Of a stretch of DNA of 64,000 nucleotides, positions 1 to 8,511 are shown piece by piece; position 1 is the stretch's first letter; each line of letters begins with the position of its first letter. The translations under genes were made by a program, and so were the position numbers. The notes under the pieces were generated by a model. The model was not told the DNA's origin. It worked only from the letters and a program-made list of their open reading frames with translations, and did not search any database. Origin of the DNA: Palsa-1392 sp036490335 (lineage in GTDB: Bacteria > Verrucomicrobiota > Verrucomicrobiia > Chthoniobacterales > UBA10450); contig DASXEB010000023.1 of NCBI GenBank assembly GCA_036490335.1, positions 212,441 through 276,440 of the forward strand, written 5' to 3'.

Positions 1-1
1 T

Positions 2-400
2 TTTTATCGCGGCGGTCTGCTCGTTGGTCAGACGAATATTTCCTCCGGCCGGCGTGCCTACGAAACGCCGCCGGGAAAATATCGCGTGATTCAAAAGGAC
101 GCGCATCACGTTTCGAACGAGTACGGCGCGTTCGAGAACAATCTGGGCGGCGTGGTGCAGCGCAACGTCGATTTGAACAAGGACCACCCGTCCGCGGAGA
201 GCCATTTTGTCGGCGCGTCCATGCCGTTTTTTCTCCGCTTCAAGGAAGGCTACGGGATGCACGCCGGTTTCGTCCCGCGTTTTCGCGCGTCGCACGGCTG
301 CGTCCGCATGCCGCCGCTGATGGCCGAGCATTTCTTCGACGCGGCGGAAATCGGCACGCGCGTCGAGGTGATTGAGCCCGGCATCCCGGTCAAACCGTGA
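2..400 (+). CDS. L,D-transpeptidase (YkuD fold), 3' part
   Basis: The reading frame is open from the window edge, so the start lies outside. YkuD-family enzymes make 3-3 cross-links in peptidoglycan or attach proteins to it, in the periplasm. The visible part has the upstream family segment (GGLLVGQTNIS, then TPPGKYRV) and the catalytic stretch GMHAG...SHGCVRMP, with the catalytic Cys in HGC and the paired Arg. The C-terminus shortly after the motif is normal for the family. The stop TGA overlaps the GTG start of the next gene, so the two are probably co-transcribed. What precedes the domain cannot be seen. Confidence 0.85.
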   Translation, partial: FYRGGLLVGQTNISSGRRAYETPPGKYRVIQKDAHHVSNEYGAFENNLGGVVQRNVDLNKDHPSAESHFVGASMPFFLRFKEGYGMHAGFVPRFRASHGCVRMPPLMAEHFFDAAEIGTRVEVIEPGIPVKP

Positions 401-1767
401 GCTGGATCGATGATTTGCGGGCGCAGCTCGGCGGAAATTGCGTTGCGATCGATCAAGCGACGAGGCGCGCGCATGGTGGGGACAAATGGTTTGCCGAAAC
501 CGATCCGGACGCGGTCGTCTTCGCGGAATCTACTCGGCAAATAAGCGAGCTGCTGCGCTTCGCGAACGAGCGCAGAATTCCGGTCACGGCGCGGGGCGCG
601 GGCTACGGCTACGTCGGCGGCTGCGTGCCGGCGCAGGGCGGCATTTCGCTTTCGCTCGAGCGCATGAATCGGATCAAGGAAATCAGTTTCGCCGACGCGG
701 TCGCGGTCGTCGAGCCGGGCGTGATCACGGGGGATCTGCAGGCGGCGGCGCGGGCGCAGAAATTATTTTACCCGCCCGATCCGGCGAGCCTGCACAACTG
801 CAGCATTGGCGGAAACGTCGCGACCAACGCGGGCGGCCCGCGCTGTTTGAAATACGGCGTGACCCGGCATTACATCGTCGGCCTGGAAGTCGTGCTGGCG
901 AACGGCGACATCCTCCGCACCGGCGGTCGGGTGCACAAAAACAAGACGGGGTTCGACCTGATCGGCCTTTTCGTCGGCTCGGAGGGGTTGCTCGGCATCG
1001 TGACCGAGATCACGGCGCGGCTCATTCCGCTGCCGCCGGCGCGCGCGACCTTGTCCGCTTCGTTCGCCACCATGCGGGAAGCCGCGGCTGCCGTGCAGGC
1101 GATTTTTGCCGCGGGATTTTTGCCCGCTTCGCTCGAAATCGCCGACCAATTCACCCTCGAAGCCGCGCGGCACGATCACGGCCGCGGCGTTATCCCGGAT
1201 GGGAACGCGCACCTCCTGGTCGATGTCGATGGCCAGGACGAAACCGTCCGCAGCGAAGCCGCCGCGCTCGAAAAATTGCTCCGCGGCCTCAACCCGACTT
1301 CGCTCCTGATCGCGACGACCGAGGACGAGTCCGAGAAACTCTGGGCGCTCCGGCGCGAATTCAGCAATTCGCTTCGCGCCACCGGCCTGACGAAATTGAA
1401 CCAGGACATCGTCGTCCCGCGGAGCCGGCTGGTCGATCTGGTCGAATTCGCCGGCCGTTTGCAGGAGCGGCACGGTTTTCCCGTCGCCACGTTTGGCCAC
1501 GCCGGCGACGGCAATATTCACGTCAACATCATGGCCGCGCATTACGACGACGCGGCCGTTCGGGCGCGGGTCGAGGCGGCGCTCGACGAGCTTTTCGCCC
1601 AAGTCCTGGCCTGGGGCGGCGTCATCACCGGCGAGCACGGCATCGGCCTGGCCAAGAAACGCTGGTGGCCAGAGGCGACGAGCGAGGTCGCGCGCGATCT
1701 GCATGCCCGTTTGAAGCGGGCGCTCGATCCCGCGGACATTTTGAATCCCGGAAAATTTGTTGGCTGA
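397..1767 (+). CDS. FAD-linked oxidase, GlcD / D-lactate dehydrogenase family
   Basis: A 456-residue flavoprotein of the vanillyl-alcohol-oxidase fold that oxidises a 2-hydroxy acid such as glycolate or D-lactate. The FAD-binding PCMH domain covers about residues 35-215 (ARGAGYGYVGG; GGNVATNAGGPRCLKYG). The C-terminal FAD-oxidase domain has GHAGDGNIHVN near 367 and GEHGIGLAKKRW near 411, the metal/substrate-site signatures of the family. Length is typical of a stand-alone GlcD. The GTG start overlaps the preceding stop. No glcE or glcF partner follows, so substrate and electron acceptor cannot be fixed from context. Confidence 0.88.
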   Translation: MSWIDDLRAQLGGNCVAIDQATRRAHGGDKWFAETDPDAVVFAESTRQISELLRFANERRIPVTARGAGYGYVGGCVPAQGGISLSLERMNRIKEISFADAVAVVEPGVITGDLQAAARAQKLFYPPDPASLHNCSIGGNVATNAGGPRCLKYGVTRHYIVGLEVVLANGDILRTGGRVHKNKTGFDLIGLFVGSEGLLGIVTEITARLIPLPPARATLSASFATMREAAAAVQAIFAAGFLPASLEIADQFTLEAARHDHGRGVIPDGNAHLLVDVDGQDETVRSEAAALEKLLRGLNPTSLLIATTEDESEKLWALRREFSNSLRATGLTKLNQDIVVPRSRLVDLVEFAGRLQERHGFPVATFGHAGDGNIHVNIMAAHYDDAAVRARVEAALDELFAQVLAWGGVITGEHGIGLAKKRWWPEATSEVARDLHARLKRALDPADILNPGKFVG

Positions 1768-1893
1768 GAACTTGCGCCGCGGACTAATTATGCGAAGCTC
1801 CGCCACCTCGCTTACGCGCATTTTCGGCTCCGGGCCGAACCTAGATTGGTGCGCTCCTTGCTTTAGCCTGTTTGTTAAAGCGCCGTTTTTTTG

Positions 1894-2748
1894 ATGAAAT
1901 CAGGAACCTTAGTTTGTATTTCGGCCGTTTCGGGAATTCTCCTCGCCGGCTCGCTCGCGGCGCAGGTCGCGGTCGCCCAGACGAGTGTCGCCGGCCTTCA
2001 AAGCCGAACGCACGAGAGCATTTTTTCCCGCCTCGAACCGCTGGCCAAATTGTCGTCGCACAGCCTGCTTTTCTCCCCGGCTGACAGCGGACAGGGCCAT
2101 TACCCCTGGAAAACCGACATCGTCACGACCGTCTTCTGGGTCGGCGAAAGCCCCAGCTCCCACAACCCCGTCCCGAACGACTCCAGCAGTTGGGACGCGA
2201 ACTGGGCGAAAAGCTACGGCGGCTTCGACGATCCCGACCGCGCGGATCGGCAGAATTACATGCCGGTAAATTTCACTCCCCGCCAAAACCCGTTCTACTG
2301 CGCCCTGCCTTACAACGACAAGGCGCGCGAAGGCCATCGCCCCGAAGCTCCCAAAGTCATCCCGTGGTTCAAGGAAGCCTACAAGGGCCCGGCCGTCTCG
2401 GTTTGCAAAGACCGCTGGGTCGCGATCCGCAAAGGCAACCGCACCGTTTACGCGCAATGGGAAGACGCCGGCCCGTTCTGCACCGATCACTGGGAATACG
2501 TCTTCGGCAACGAGCGCCCGAAGCCGAACCTGAACCACGGCGCTGGCCTTGACGTCTCGCCGGCCGTGCGCGACTACCTTGGCCTCGCCCCGACCGACGT
2601 GACCGATTGGAAATTTGTCGACTTCAGCGAAGTCCCGCCCGGCCCGTGGGCGCGCGTGGGCAACAACAACACCTTTGTCCTCAACGCCCGCAAAGCCGAG
2701 GTCCAGACCGCGAGCGCGAAAAAGAAAAGCTCCGCCGTTTTTCGTTAG
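1894..2748 (+). CDS. Secreted protein with RlpA/barwin-like double-psi barrel signature
   Basis: I chose the ATG at 1894 over the TTG one codon earlier. A signal peptide covers about residues 1-27 (KSGTLVCISAVSGILLAGS). The middle is unrecognised and rich in Trp, Tyr and Pro. Near residues 188-230 the sequence AQWEDAGPF followed by GLDVSPAVRDYLGL matches the pattern of double-psi beta-barrel proteins such as RlpA (N-D-x-GPF ... DLS-x-A-A...LG), which bind or cleave cell-wall glycans. That assignment is inference. The stop TAG lies inside a copy of the TCGTTAGGC motif. The next gene starts 9 bp downstream. Confidence 0.6.
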   Translation: MKSGTLVCISAVSGILLAGSLAAQVAVAQTSVAGLQSRTHESIFSRLEPLAKLSSHSLLFSPADSGQGHYPWKTDIVTTVFWVGESPSSHNPVPNDSSSWDANWAKSYGGFDDPDRADRQNYMPVNFTPRQNPFYCALPYNDKAREGHRPEAPKVIPWFKEAYKGPAVSVCKDRWVAIRKGNRTVYAQWEDAGPFCTDHWEYVFGNERPKPNLNHGAGLDVSPAVRDYLGLAPTDVTDWKFVDFSEVPPGPWARVGNNNTFVLNARKAEVQTASAKKKSSAVFR

Positions 2749-2757
2749 GCCAAATCC

Positions 2758-4044
2758 TTGGCGCGCCTCCGTTCCGTCCACTTCCTCGTCCCGGGACTTG
2801 GCCTCTTCCTGCTCGGCGCGACCGCGCTCTTCGGCGACGAGGCTAAACTTCTCACCGGCCGCGCCGCCATGTCCGACTGGACGACCGACGCGCCCGGCGT
2901 CCGGCGCAAGATCACCGTCGCCGACCTCCCGCCGCCCGGCGCCACCCGTTCGGCCGACAACGGCCCGAACATCGTCGAGCGCCCGGCCGGCGCGCAGCTT
3001 CACGTTCCCCCCGGCTTCAAGGTCGAGCAATACGCGAGCGGCTTCCGCGACCCGCGCTTCCTTCTCACCGCGCCCAACCGCGACACCTTCATCACCGAGA
3101 GCCGGGTCGATCAGATCAAGGTCATGCGCGACAAAAAAGTCGCCCTCTTCACCGACCGCGGCCTGAACAAACCCTTCGGCATCGCCTTCTACCCGCCCGG
3201 CCCCGACCCGCGATACCTCTACGTCGCGAACACCGACGGTGTCATTCGTTTCCCTTATCGAAACGGCGACCTCCAAGCCCGCGGCCCAGCCCAGAAACTG
3301 AGCGCCGAGCTGTCCGGCGGCGGCCTTCTCCGCGGCGGCGGGCATTGGACGCGCGACATCGTCTTCTCGCCCGACGGCAAAAAGATGTATGTCTCGATCG
3401 GCTCGGCTTCGAACGACTCCGACGACGCCGCCGAAGCCTACCGCGCCCGGACTTTCAGCTTCAACCCCGACGGCAGCGGGCAGCAGGTTTACGCCTGGGG
3501 CATCCGCAACGCCGTCGGCATCGCCTTCCGCCCCGGCAGCGGCGACCTTTGGATGAGCACAAACGAGCGCGACGAGCTGGGCGACGACCTCGTGCCGGAC
3601 TACATCAGCCGCGTCACCCCGGGCGGCTTCTACGGCTGGCCCTGGTTTTACATCGGCGACCACCAGGACCCGCGGCACAAGGGCGAAAAGGCTGAATTCG
3701 GCCAGCGCGCCCTCGTCCCCGACGTCCTCGTGCAGTCGCACTCCGCTTCCCTCAACCTCTGTTTCTATAACGGCGCCCAATTCCCGGCCGAATATCGCGG
3801 CAACATCTTCGCCGCCTTCCACGGCTCGTGGAACCGGAGCCGCCGCACCGGCTACAAAATCGTCCGCGTCCCCCTCGCCAACGGCAAAGCGACCGGCGAA
3901 TACGACGACTTCGTCACCGGCTTCGTCACGCCGGATGGAAACGTCTGGGGCCGCCCGGTCGGCATCACCGTCATGAAAGACGGCAGCCTCCTCTTCAGCG
4001 AAGACGCCCACGGGACCCTCTGGCGGGTGAGCGCGACTCATTGA
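2758..4044 (+). CDS. PQQ-dependent sugar/sorbosone dehydrogenase-like beta-propeller
   Basis: A 428-residue exported protein; the TTG start is followed by a signal peptide (LVPGLGLFLLGATALFG). Family hallmarks of soluble PQQ glucose/sorbosone dehydrogenases are present: VPPGFKVEQYASG at the domain start, GHWTRDIVFSPDGKKMYV near residue 195, then AWGIRNAVGIAFRP and TPGGFYGWPW. Such enzymes oxidise aldoses in the periplasm and need PQQ. Many verrucomicrobial members have no tested activity, so the substrate is open. It ends just before the 21-bp palindrome array. Confidence 0.8.
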   Translation: MARLRSVHFLVPGLGLFLLGATALFGDEAKLLTGRAAMSDWTTDAPGVRRKITVADLPPPGATRSADNGPNIVERPAGAQLHVPPGFKVEQYASGFRDPRFLLTAPNRDTFITESRVDQIKVMRDKKVALFTDRGLNKPFGIAFYPPGPDPRYLYVANTDGVIRFPYRNGDLQARGPAQKLSAELSGGGLLRGGGHWTRDIVFSPDGKKMYVSIGSASNDSDDAAEAYRARTFSFNPDGSGQQVYAWGIRNAVGIAFRPGSGDLWMSTNERDELGDDLVPDYISRVTPGGFYGWPWFYIGDHQDPRHKGEKAEFGQRALVPDVLVQSHSASLNLCFYNGAQFPAEYRGNIFAAFHGSWNRSRRTGYKIVRVPLANGKATGEYDDFVTGFVTPDGNVWGRPVGITVMKDGSLLFSEDAHGTLWRVSATH

Positions 4045-4075
4045 CCTCCCGTTTTTCCGTGTCCCGGCTCAGTTT

Positions 4076-4316
4076 ACCCCGCGGTCGGACCTTCCAACCG
4101 CACGGTTGGACGGTTTCACCGGACGGTCGGGCGGTTTGACCGCGCGGTCAGCCCGTTCGGCGGCACGGTCAGCGCGTTCAACCGTGCGGTCGGCTCGTCC
4201 AACCGTGCGGTCAGCTCGTTCAACCGTGCGGTCAGATCATTTGACCGTGCGGTCAGACGACTCAACCGCGCGGTCAGACGACTCAACCGTGCGGTAAAAT
4301 GGTTTGACCGTGCGGT
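4076..4316. repeat. Palindromic 21-bp tandem array, box ACCGYGCGGT
   Basis: Twelve boxes of the dyad ACCG-NN-CGGT start at 4076, 4097, 4118, 4139, 4160, 4181, 4202, 4223, 4244, 4265, 4286 and 4307, that is exactly every 21 bp. The spacers between boxes are 11 bp and less conserved (often CAG..CGTTCA). Some boxes extend to longer inverted repeats, e.g. CCAACCG-CA-CGGTTGG at 4094-4109. Because 21 is divisible by 3, both strands stay open and give meaningless heptapeptide-repeat ORFs. It lies between the sugar dehydrogenase and rlmN. Function unknown. Confidence 0.9.
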
Positions 4317-4395
4317 AAAATCGCCTGCCAGCCCCCAAAATGTCGAGAAAAGCGACGCATTTGAGAAAAAGCGCGAAGGCGGCGAAGTTCGTGCC

Positions 4396-5505
4396 GTGCC
4401 GAAGTCCTCGATCAAGTCACTCACCCTCGGGGACCTCTCCGCGCAGCTCGCCGTAGACGGCCAGCCGGATTACCGCGCGAAGCAGATCACGGATTGGCTT
4501 TACAAAAAGCGCGCCGAAAGCTTCGCCGCCATGACCGATCTCCCCGCCGCCTTGCGCGCGGCGCTGGAAGAGAGCTTCACCTTCGCCAAGCCCGAGGTCG
4601 TCCGCGTCCTCGGCTCGAAGGACACCACGCGCAAATTCCTCCTCCGCCTCGCCGACGGCAACCTGATCGAGTCCGTCCTCATCCCGGCCTCGCCGGCGCT
4701 CTACGGCGAAACGTCCGACCGGCTCACGGCTTGCGTCAGCACCCAGGTTGGCTGCGCTTACGGCTGCAAATTTTGCGCGAGCGGTCTCGACGGTTTCACC
4801 CGCAACCTCGCCCCCGACGAAATCGTCGATCAGCTCCTCGCGATCGAGCGCGAGAGCGGCGAGCGGATCGATAACATCGTCTTCATGGGCATGGGCGAAC
4901 CGCTCGCCAACCTGCCGAATCTCCTCGCCGCCGTCCGCGTCATCAACGCCCCGTGGGGACTCGAGATCGGCGCCCGCCACATCACCATTTCGACCAGCGG
5001 CCTCGCGCCCCAGATTCGCCAGCTCGCCGCCGAGCCGACCCAGTTCCGCCTCGCCATCTCCCTCCACGGCGCGACCGACGAAGTGCGCAACCGCATCATG
5101 CCGATCAACCGCAAATACCCGCTCGCCGTCCTGCTCGCAGCCTGCGATTTCTACGTCGCGAAAAAGAAGCGGCTCCTTTTCGAATACATCCTCATCGCCG
5201 GAGTCAACGACAGCGACGAGCAGGCTCGCGTCCTCGCCCGCCACGTCCTGCGGCTCTCCGCCAAGGTCAACCTCATCCCCTACAACACCGTCGAAGGCCT
5301 CGAATGGACGCGCCCGCCGCGCGCCCGGCAGGAAAATTTCCTCCGCATCCTGCGCGAGCACGGCGCCGTCGCCACCCTCCGCCGCGAAAAAGGCCACGAC
5401 ATTGCCGCCGCCTGCGGCCAGTTGCGTTTGCAGACGAAACGTCGCGAGGAATCGCCCGCGCCCGCCGCGCCGACACCCTCAGGGGAGCCGGTAAATCTCG
5501 ACTAG
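4396..5505 (+). CDS. rlmN: Dual-specificity RNA methyltransferase RlmN
   Basis: A radical-SAM enzyme that methylates C2 of A2503 in 23S rRNA and A37 in some tRNAs. The 4Fe-4S cluster motif CAYGCKFC places Cys at about 120, 124 and 127. Other family blocks are VFMGMGEPLAN, HITISTSGLAP, AISLHGATDEVRN and INRKYPL. The C-terminal catalytic Cys is in AAACGQLR near 340. Length (369 aa) is normal. The GTG at 4396 is the first start that gives a typical N-terminus. No TCGTTAGGC copy occurs in it, unlike most other housekeeping genes here. Confidence 0.95.
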   Translation: MPKSSIKSLTLGDLSAQLAVDGQPDYRAKQITDWLYKKRAESFAAMTDLPAALRAALEESFTFAKPEVVRVLGSKDTTRKFLLRLADGNLIESVLIPASPALYGETSDRLTACVSTQVGCAYGCKFCASGLDGFTRNLAPDEIVDQLLAIERESGERIDNIVFMGMGEPLANLPNLLAAVRVINAPWGLEIGARHITISTSGLAPQIRQLAAEPTQFRLAISLHGATDEVRNRIMPINRKYPLAVLLAACDFYVAKKKRLLFEYILIAGVNDSDEQARVLARHVLRLSAKVNLIPYNTVEGLEWTRPPRARQENFLRILREHGAVATLRREKGHDIAAACGQLRLQTKRREESPAPAAPTPSGEPVNLD

Positions 5506-7656
5506 CGCGATCCCGCTCGCGTCGTCTTTCCCGCTCACGACCGCGGTGTAATCGTCCGGCGGCAGGCTGATGATGAGGGCCGATTCGCGGTCGTCGCCGG
5601 GCGCGAGGCCGGCCGCGATGATGGCGGCTTGCTGCGTCTGCTTCCAATTGTCGTTGCTCGCGAGCAGGACGCCGTTGCCGTCGTAAACGCTCAGCGTCGG
5701 ATCCTTGAGCGCGGCCGCGCCGAGACCGAGCGACGGCCCGAGCGCGCGCACCCCGATGTTGGTCAACCCGCCGCCGCCCCCGCCGAGGATGAATCCGCCG
5801 ATCAAGGCATCGTCGCCGGGCGCGACGTGGCCGCGCGTGCTCAGGTTCGCGAGAGCGGAGTTCGCGTAGGGCGAGATGTCGTAGGCTTCGACGAGCGCGA
5901 GGCCGCTGTCGTTGCCTTTCCCATGCACGACCACGGTGTAATCAGCCGGCCGCAGAGTGATGAGGAGCGCGGAATCGGTCGGCGAGTTTGGGGCGAGATT
6001 ATGCAGCTCGAGCTCGCCGTCCGGCGTTCCGCTCCAGTTGTCGTTCGAGGCGATGAGGTCGCCGTTCGCGCCGTGCAATTCCAGCACCGGGTCGGGAAGA
6101 GTCGGCAGCGCGACGTCGAGATCCGTCCCGATGGCGCGGAAGACCATCGTCTTGCTCTCCTGCCCGGTAATGATGATCCCGCCGATCAGGACCGAAGTGC
6201 CGACCCCGACTTTCGCGCGGGTCGAGACATTTTGCAGGTCGGAGCGCGGCGCCGGCTGGAGTTCGAACGCGCCGATGTCGCTGCCGTCGCCGCCAGCCGC
6301 GTTCGGCACCGCCGGATCGTCGTAAACGCGGGCGAGGCCGCGCTCGTCGTAGGAAAGGCCGGCGCTCTTGCCCTTATCGATCGCCGGGCTGCCGGGCGCG
6401 AGGGAAAAGGTCATGACCGGGCCGCCGTCGTCGTGGAGGAATTGCTGGAGCTTCGGGTCGATCGGGGCCGCCGTCGTGCCGATCTGGTCGGAGCCGGTCC
6501 AGCCGCTGCTCCCGTCGCCGATCGCGATGAGATTGAAGCCCGCGCTTTGCGGGAGGCCGTAAACGTTCGGCCCGTCCGCGGGGCCGCGCGCCTTGCTGTA
6601 GCCGTAATTGGACGACGTGCCGCCGAAAACCAGATTGGCCACCGCCAGGCTGCTTCGAATCGTCGTGACCGCGCCCGCGCCGTTGCCGCAGAAGACCGCG
6701 CCGCCGAACGCGCCCCCGCCATCGAGATTGCCCAGGGTCCCGCTGAACCCGGCCGGGCCGCCGTTCGCGCCGTTGTTCGCAAAAGTGTTGCTGAGAATCG
6801 TCGCCACTCCCGCGTTCGCGATCGCGCCGCCCTCCGCGTCGCCGCCTTTGCCGTTGGGGTAGCCCCTCGTCGCCTGCCCGCCATGCCCGCCCGACACGAA
6901 ATTGAATTGGAAACTGCAATTCGTGATCAGAGCCGTCCCGGCGTTGTAAATCGCCGCGCCCTCGCCGTCGCCGCCCGCCGGCCCCGCGCCTCCTGTGCTC
7001 GGACCGCCTCCTCCGCCGGGGGCCTCGTTGCCGGAAAAGGTGCAGCTCCGGGCCGTGAGCGCGCCGCTATTGTAAATCGCCCCGCCCAACGCGACCCCGC
7101 CGGCCTGCCCGACCATGCCTTCCGCGCCCAAGCCGCCGTTCACCTCGTTGGTGTCGAAGAGGCAGGCGTTGACCGCGAGCGTGGCCGAGTTGTAGATCGC
7201 GCCGCCCTCCGCCGGCTCGGGCGGGTGGCCGGCCGTGCCGTTGGGTTTGCTGGCCGTGCCGAAGCGGAGCGCAAGATGCGAGAGCGTGACATTGCCGGCC
7301 GTGATGGTGAAAAACCGCGCGCCGACCGCCGAAAGATAACGCTGGACCGTTTGCGTCCCGACTTGCGGTCCCTGAATGGTCAGGTCGTGATCGATCGACA
7401 TCGCGACCTTTTGCGTGAGGATCACCTGATGCCCGACGGCAAACGTAATCACATCCCCGGCCGCCGACATCGCGATCGCCTCGCGCAGCGTCGTCTTGCC
7501 CGTTACCGGCTCGTCGCCGTAGCTCGTCACGACGATATTGCGCGCCCACGCCGTGCCGTGGAAAAACGCCGCCGCCGTGAGAAAGAGCGCGCCCAGCCGA
7601 AGCGCGGCGCTCCCGAAGTTTCGCCGCCGCCGAAGTTCTTGAGGAATCTGTTTCAT
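5479..7656 (-). CDS. Secreted beta-helix protein with CSLREAI-like start and two C-terminal STRG/NDNW repeats
   Basis: About 725 residues from the ATG at 7656; an upstream in-frame Met at 7683 is less likely because the signal peptide (LGALFLTAAAFFHGTAWA) then fits better. Residues about 45-65 (GKTTLREAIAMSAAGDVITF) resemble the CSLREAI start of Pmp-like beta-helix proteins. The middle holds many Gly-rich turns with GGAIYNSG and CSFSGNEA, typical of right-handed parallel beta-helices. The C-terminus has two copies of a domain (N-STR-x-V...IGG...LASNDNW...DDYTAVVSGK) common in Verrucomicrobia. The last 27 bp overlap rlmN convergently. Probably a surface or adhesion protein. Confidence 0.72.
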   Translation of the reverse strand: MKQIPQELRRRRNFGSAALRLGALFLTAAAFFHGTAWARNIVVTSYGDEPVTGKTTLREAIAMSAAGDVITFAVGHQVILTQKVAMSIDHDLTIQGPQVGTQTVQRYLSAVGARFFTITAGNVTLSHLALRFGTASKPNGTAGHPPEPAEGGAIYNSATLAVNACLFDTNEVNGGLGAEGMVGQAGGVALGGAIYNSGALTARSCTFSGNEAPGGGGGPSTGGAGPAGGDGEGAAIYNAGTALITNCSFQFNFVSGGHGGQATRGYPNGKGGDAEGGAIANAGVATILSNTFANNGANGGPAGFSGTLGNLDGGGAFGGAVFCGNGAGAVTTIRSSLAVANLVFGGTSSNYGYSKARGPADGPNVYGLPQSAGFNLIAIGDGSSGWTGSDQIGTTAAPIDPKLQQFLHDDGGPVMTFSLAPGSPAIDKGKSAGLSYDERGLARVYDDPAVPNAAGGDGSDIGAFELQPAPRSDLQNVSTRAKVGVGTSVLIGGIIITGQESKTMVFRAIGTDLDVALPTLPDPVLELHGANGDLIASNDNWSGTPDGELELHNLAPNSPTDSALLITLRPADYTVVVHGKGNDSGLALVEAYDISPYANSALANLSTRGHVAPGDDALIGGFILGGGGGGLTNIGVRALGPSLGLGAAALKDPTLSVYDGNGVLLASNDNWKQTQQAAIIAAGLAPGDDRESALIISLPPDDYTAVVSGKDDASGIALVEIYRLP

Positions 7657-7689
7657 AAGCACTGGCGTAACGAGCCGCTGCACTCCGTG

Positions 7690-8379
7690 TCAAGCGTTTT
7701 GAACGAGACCGCGCCGTTTCCGCCAGGCGGCCAGACCCGCGGCGCCGAGCGCGAGGCAGCCGAGCGATTCTTCCACCGGTGCGTCCGGTTCGCGCGCGTC
7801 TTTCTGCCCGGTCCGGATCTGCTCGCCCGGGTCGGCGTAGGCGTAATCGACAATGTAATAAGCATCCTTGTGTCGCGCCCCGAGCATGCGCACCCGGGCC
7901 CAGCCGTATTGCCGCCCGGCTCCGTTGTTGAAGAAAAACCCGACGTAGCCGGTCCCGCGGGTGAAGTAGCCGAAGATGTCGCCTGCCACCATGGTGAAAA
8001 GCGCGGAGCCAGTGCCGAAGATGGGAGCGCGGGAGACGGCCTGGCCGCGATGGAGCCGGCTCGCGGTGTGCTCGTCGAAGGATGAAGTGACCACCGCGAC
8101 GCCGTGAGACTTGCGGCCCGCCATGCCGACGCCGGCCCAAAAGTAGCCGGGGACGTGGTGGAAATCGGTCTCATGGAAGAAGCGGAGCGAATCGCCCGAT
8201 TTATCCAATTGCAGGATCATGTCGGTATTGCTATCGGGCGGGAAGTAAAGGTTGACGATGCCGGAATAATGGATGCCGGCCTCGGCGGCGTGGTTGCCGG
8301 CGAGAGCACTCGCCGCGCTCGCGGTCGCGTAGGCGAGCCAGCGGGCCTTGGACGCGGGACGGGATTTCGGTTTCATCAT
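7690..8379 (-). CDS. Exported protein with PEP-CTERM-like C-terminal sorting tail
   Basis: The start is set at the ATG-ATG pair 8376-8379 because an AAAGAGGA ribosome site sits just upstream; the open frame extends further but without support. There is a signal peptide (about residues 10-35) and a middle unlike any family I recognise. The C-terminus has ESLGCLALGAAGLAAWRKRRG, a short motif, hydrophobic helix and Arg-rich end as in PEP-CTERM/exosortase-type anchors. No exosortase is in the window. It is transcribed in the same direction as the beta-helix gene downstream. Confidence 0.6.
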   Translation of the reverse strand: MMKPKSRPASKARWLAYATASAASALAGNHAAEAGIHYSGIVNLYFPPDSNTDMILQLDKSGDSLRFFHETDFHHVPGYFWAGVGMAGRKSHGVAVVTSSFDEHTASRLHRGQAVSRAPIFGTGSALFTMVAGDIFGYFTRGTGYVGFFFNNGAGRQYGWARVRMLGARHKDAYYIVDYAYADPGEQIRTGQKDAREPDAPVEESLGCLALGAAGLAAWRKRRGLVQNA

Positions 8380-8511
8380 GTCCTCTTTTAATAGGTCGAC
8401 TTCCAAGGCCGCAAGCTTTTTCGTGGCGGGATGGTCGAGGATAAAGTGCACGGCCCGCCGCGGGCGTTTTAGGCTTGATCTCGCGGTTCCGCCGGGCGCA
8501 GACTCGCGGCC

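Noticed and set aside
1909..4041. Long antisense open frames (e.g. 1909-4041 minus, 5629-8085 plus, 52097-53926 plus)
   Set aside because: Mirror frames of well-supported genes in GC-rich DNA; their products are Arg/Gly/Ala-rich without domains.
4106..4297. Open frames with seven-residue repeats (Ser-Ala-Arg-Ser-Thr type) over the 21-bp arrays, also at about 9518-9853 and 59825-60160
   Set aside because: They arise because 21 is divisible by 3, so every frame without a stop stays open. Both strands are open, and no ribosome site or family resemblance supports translation.
4076..4316. CRISPR array
   Set aside because: Units are 21 bp with 11-bp similar spacers, far too short; boxes are dyads and no cas genes are near. 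The same holds for the other two arrays.
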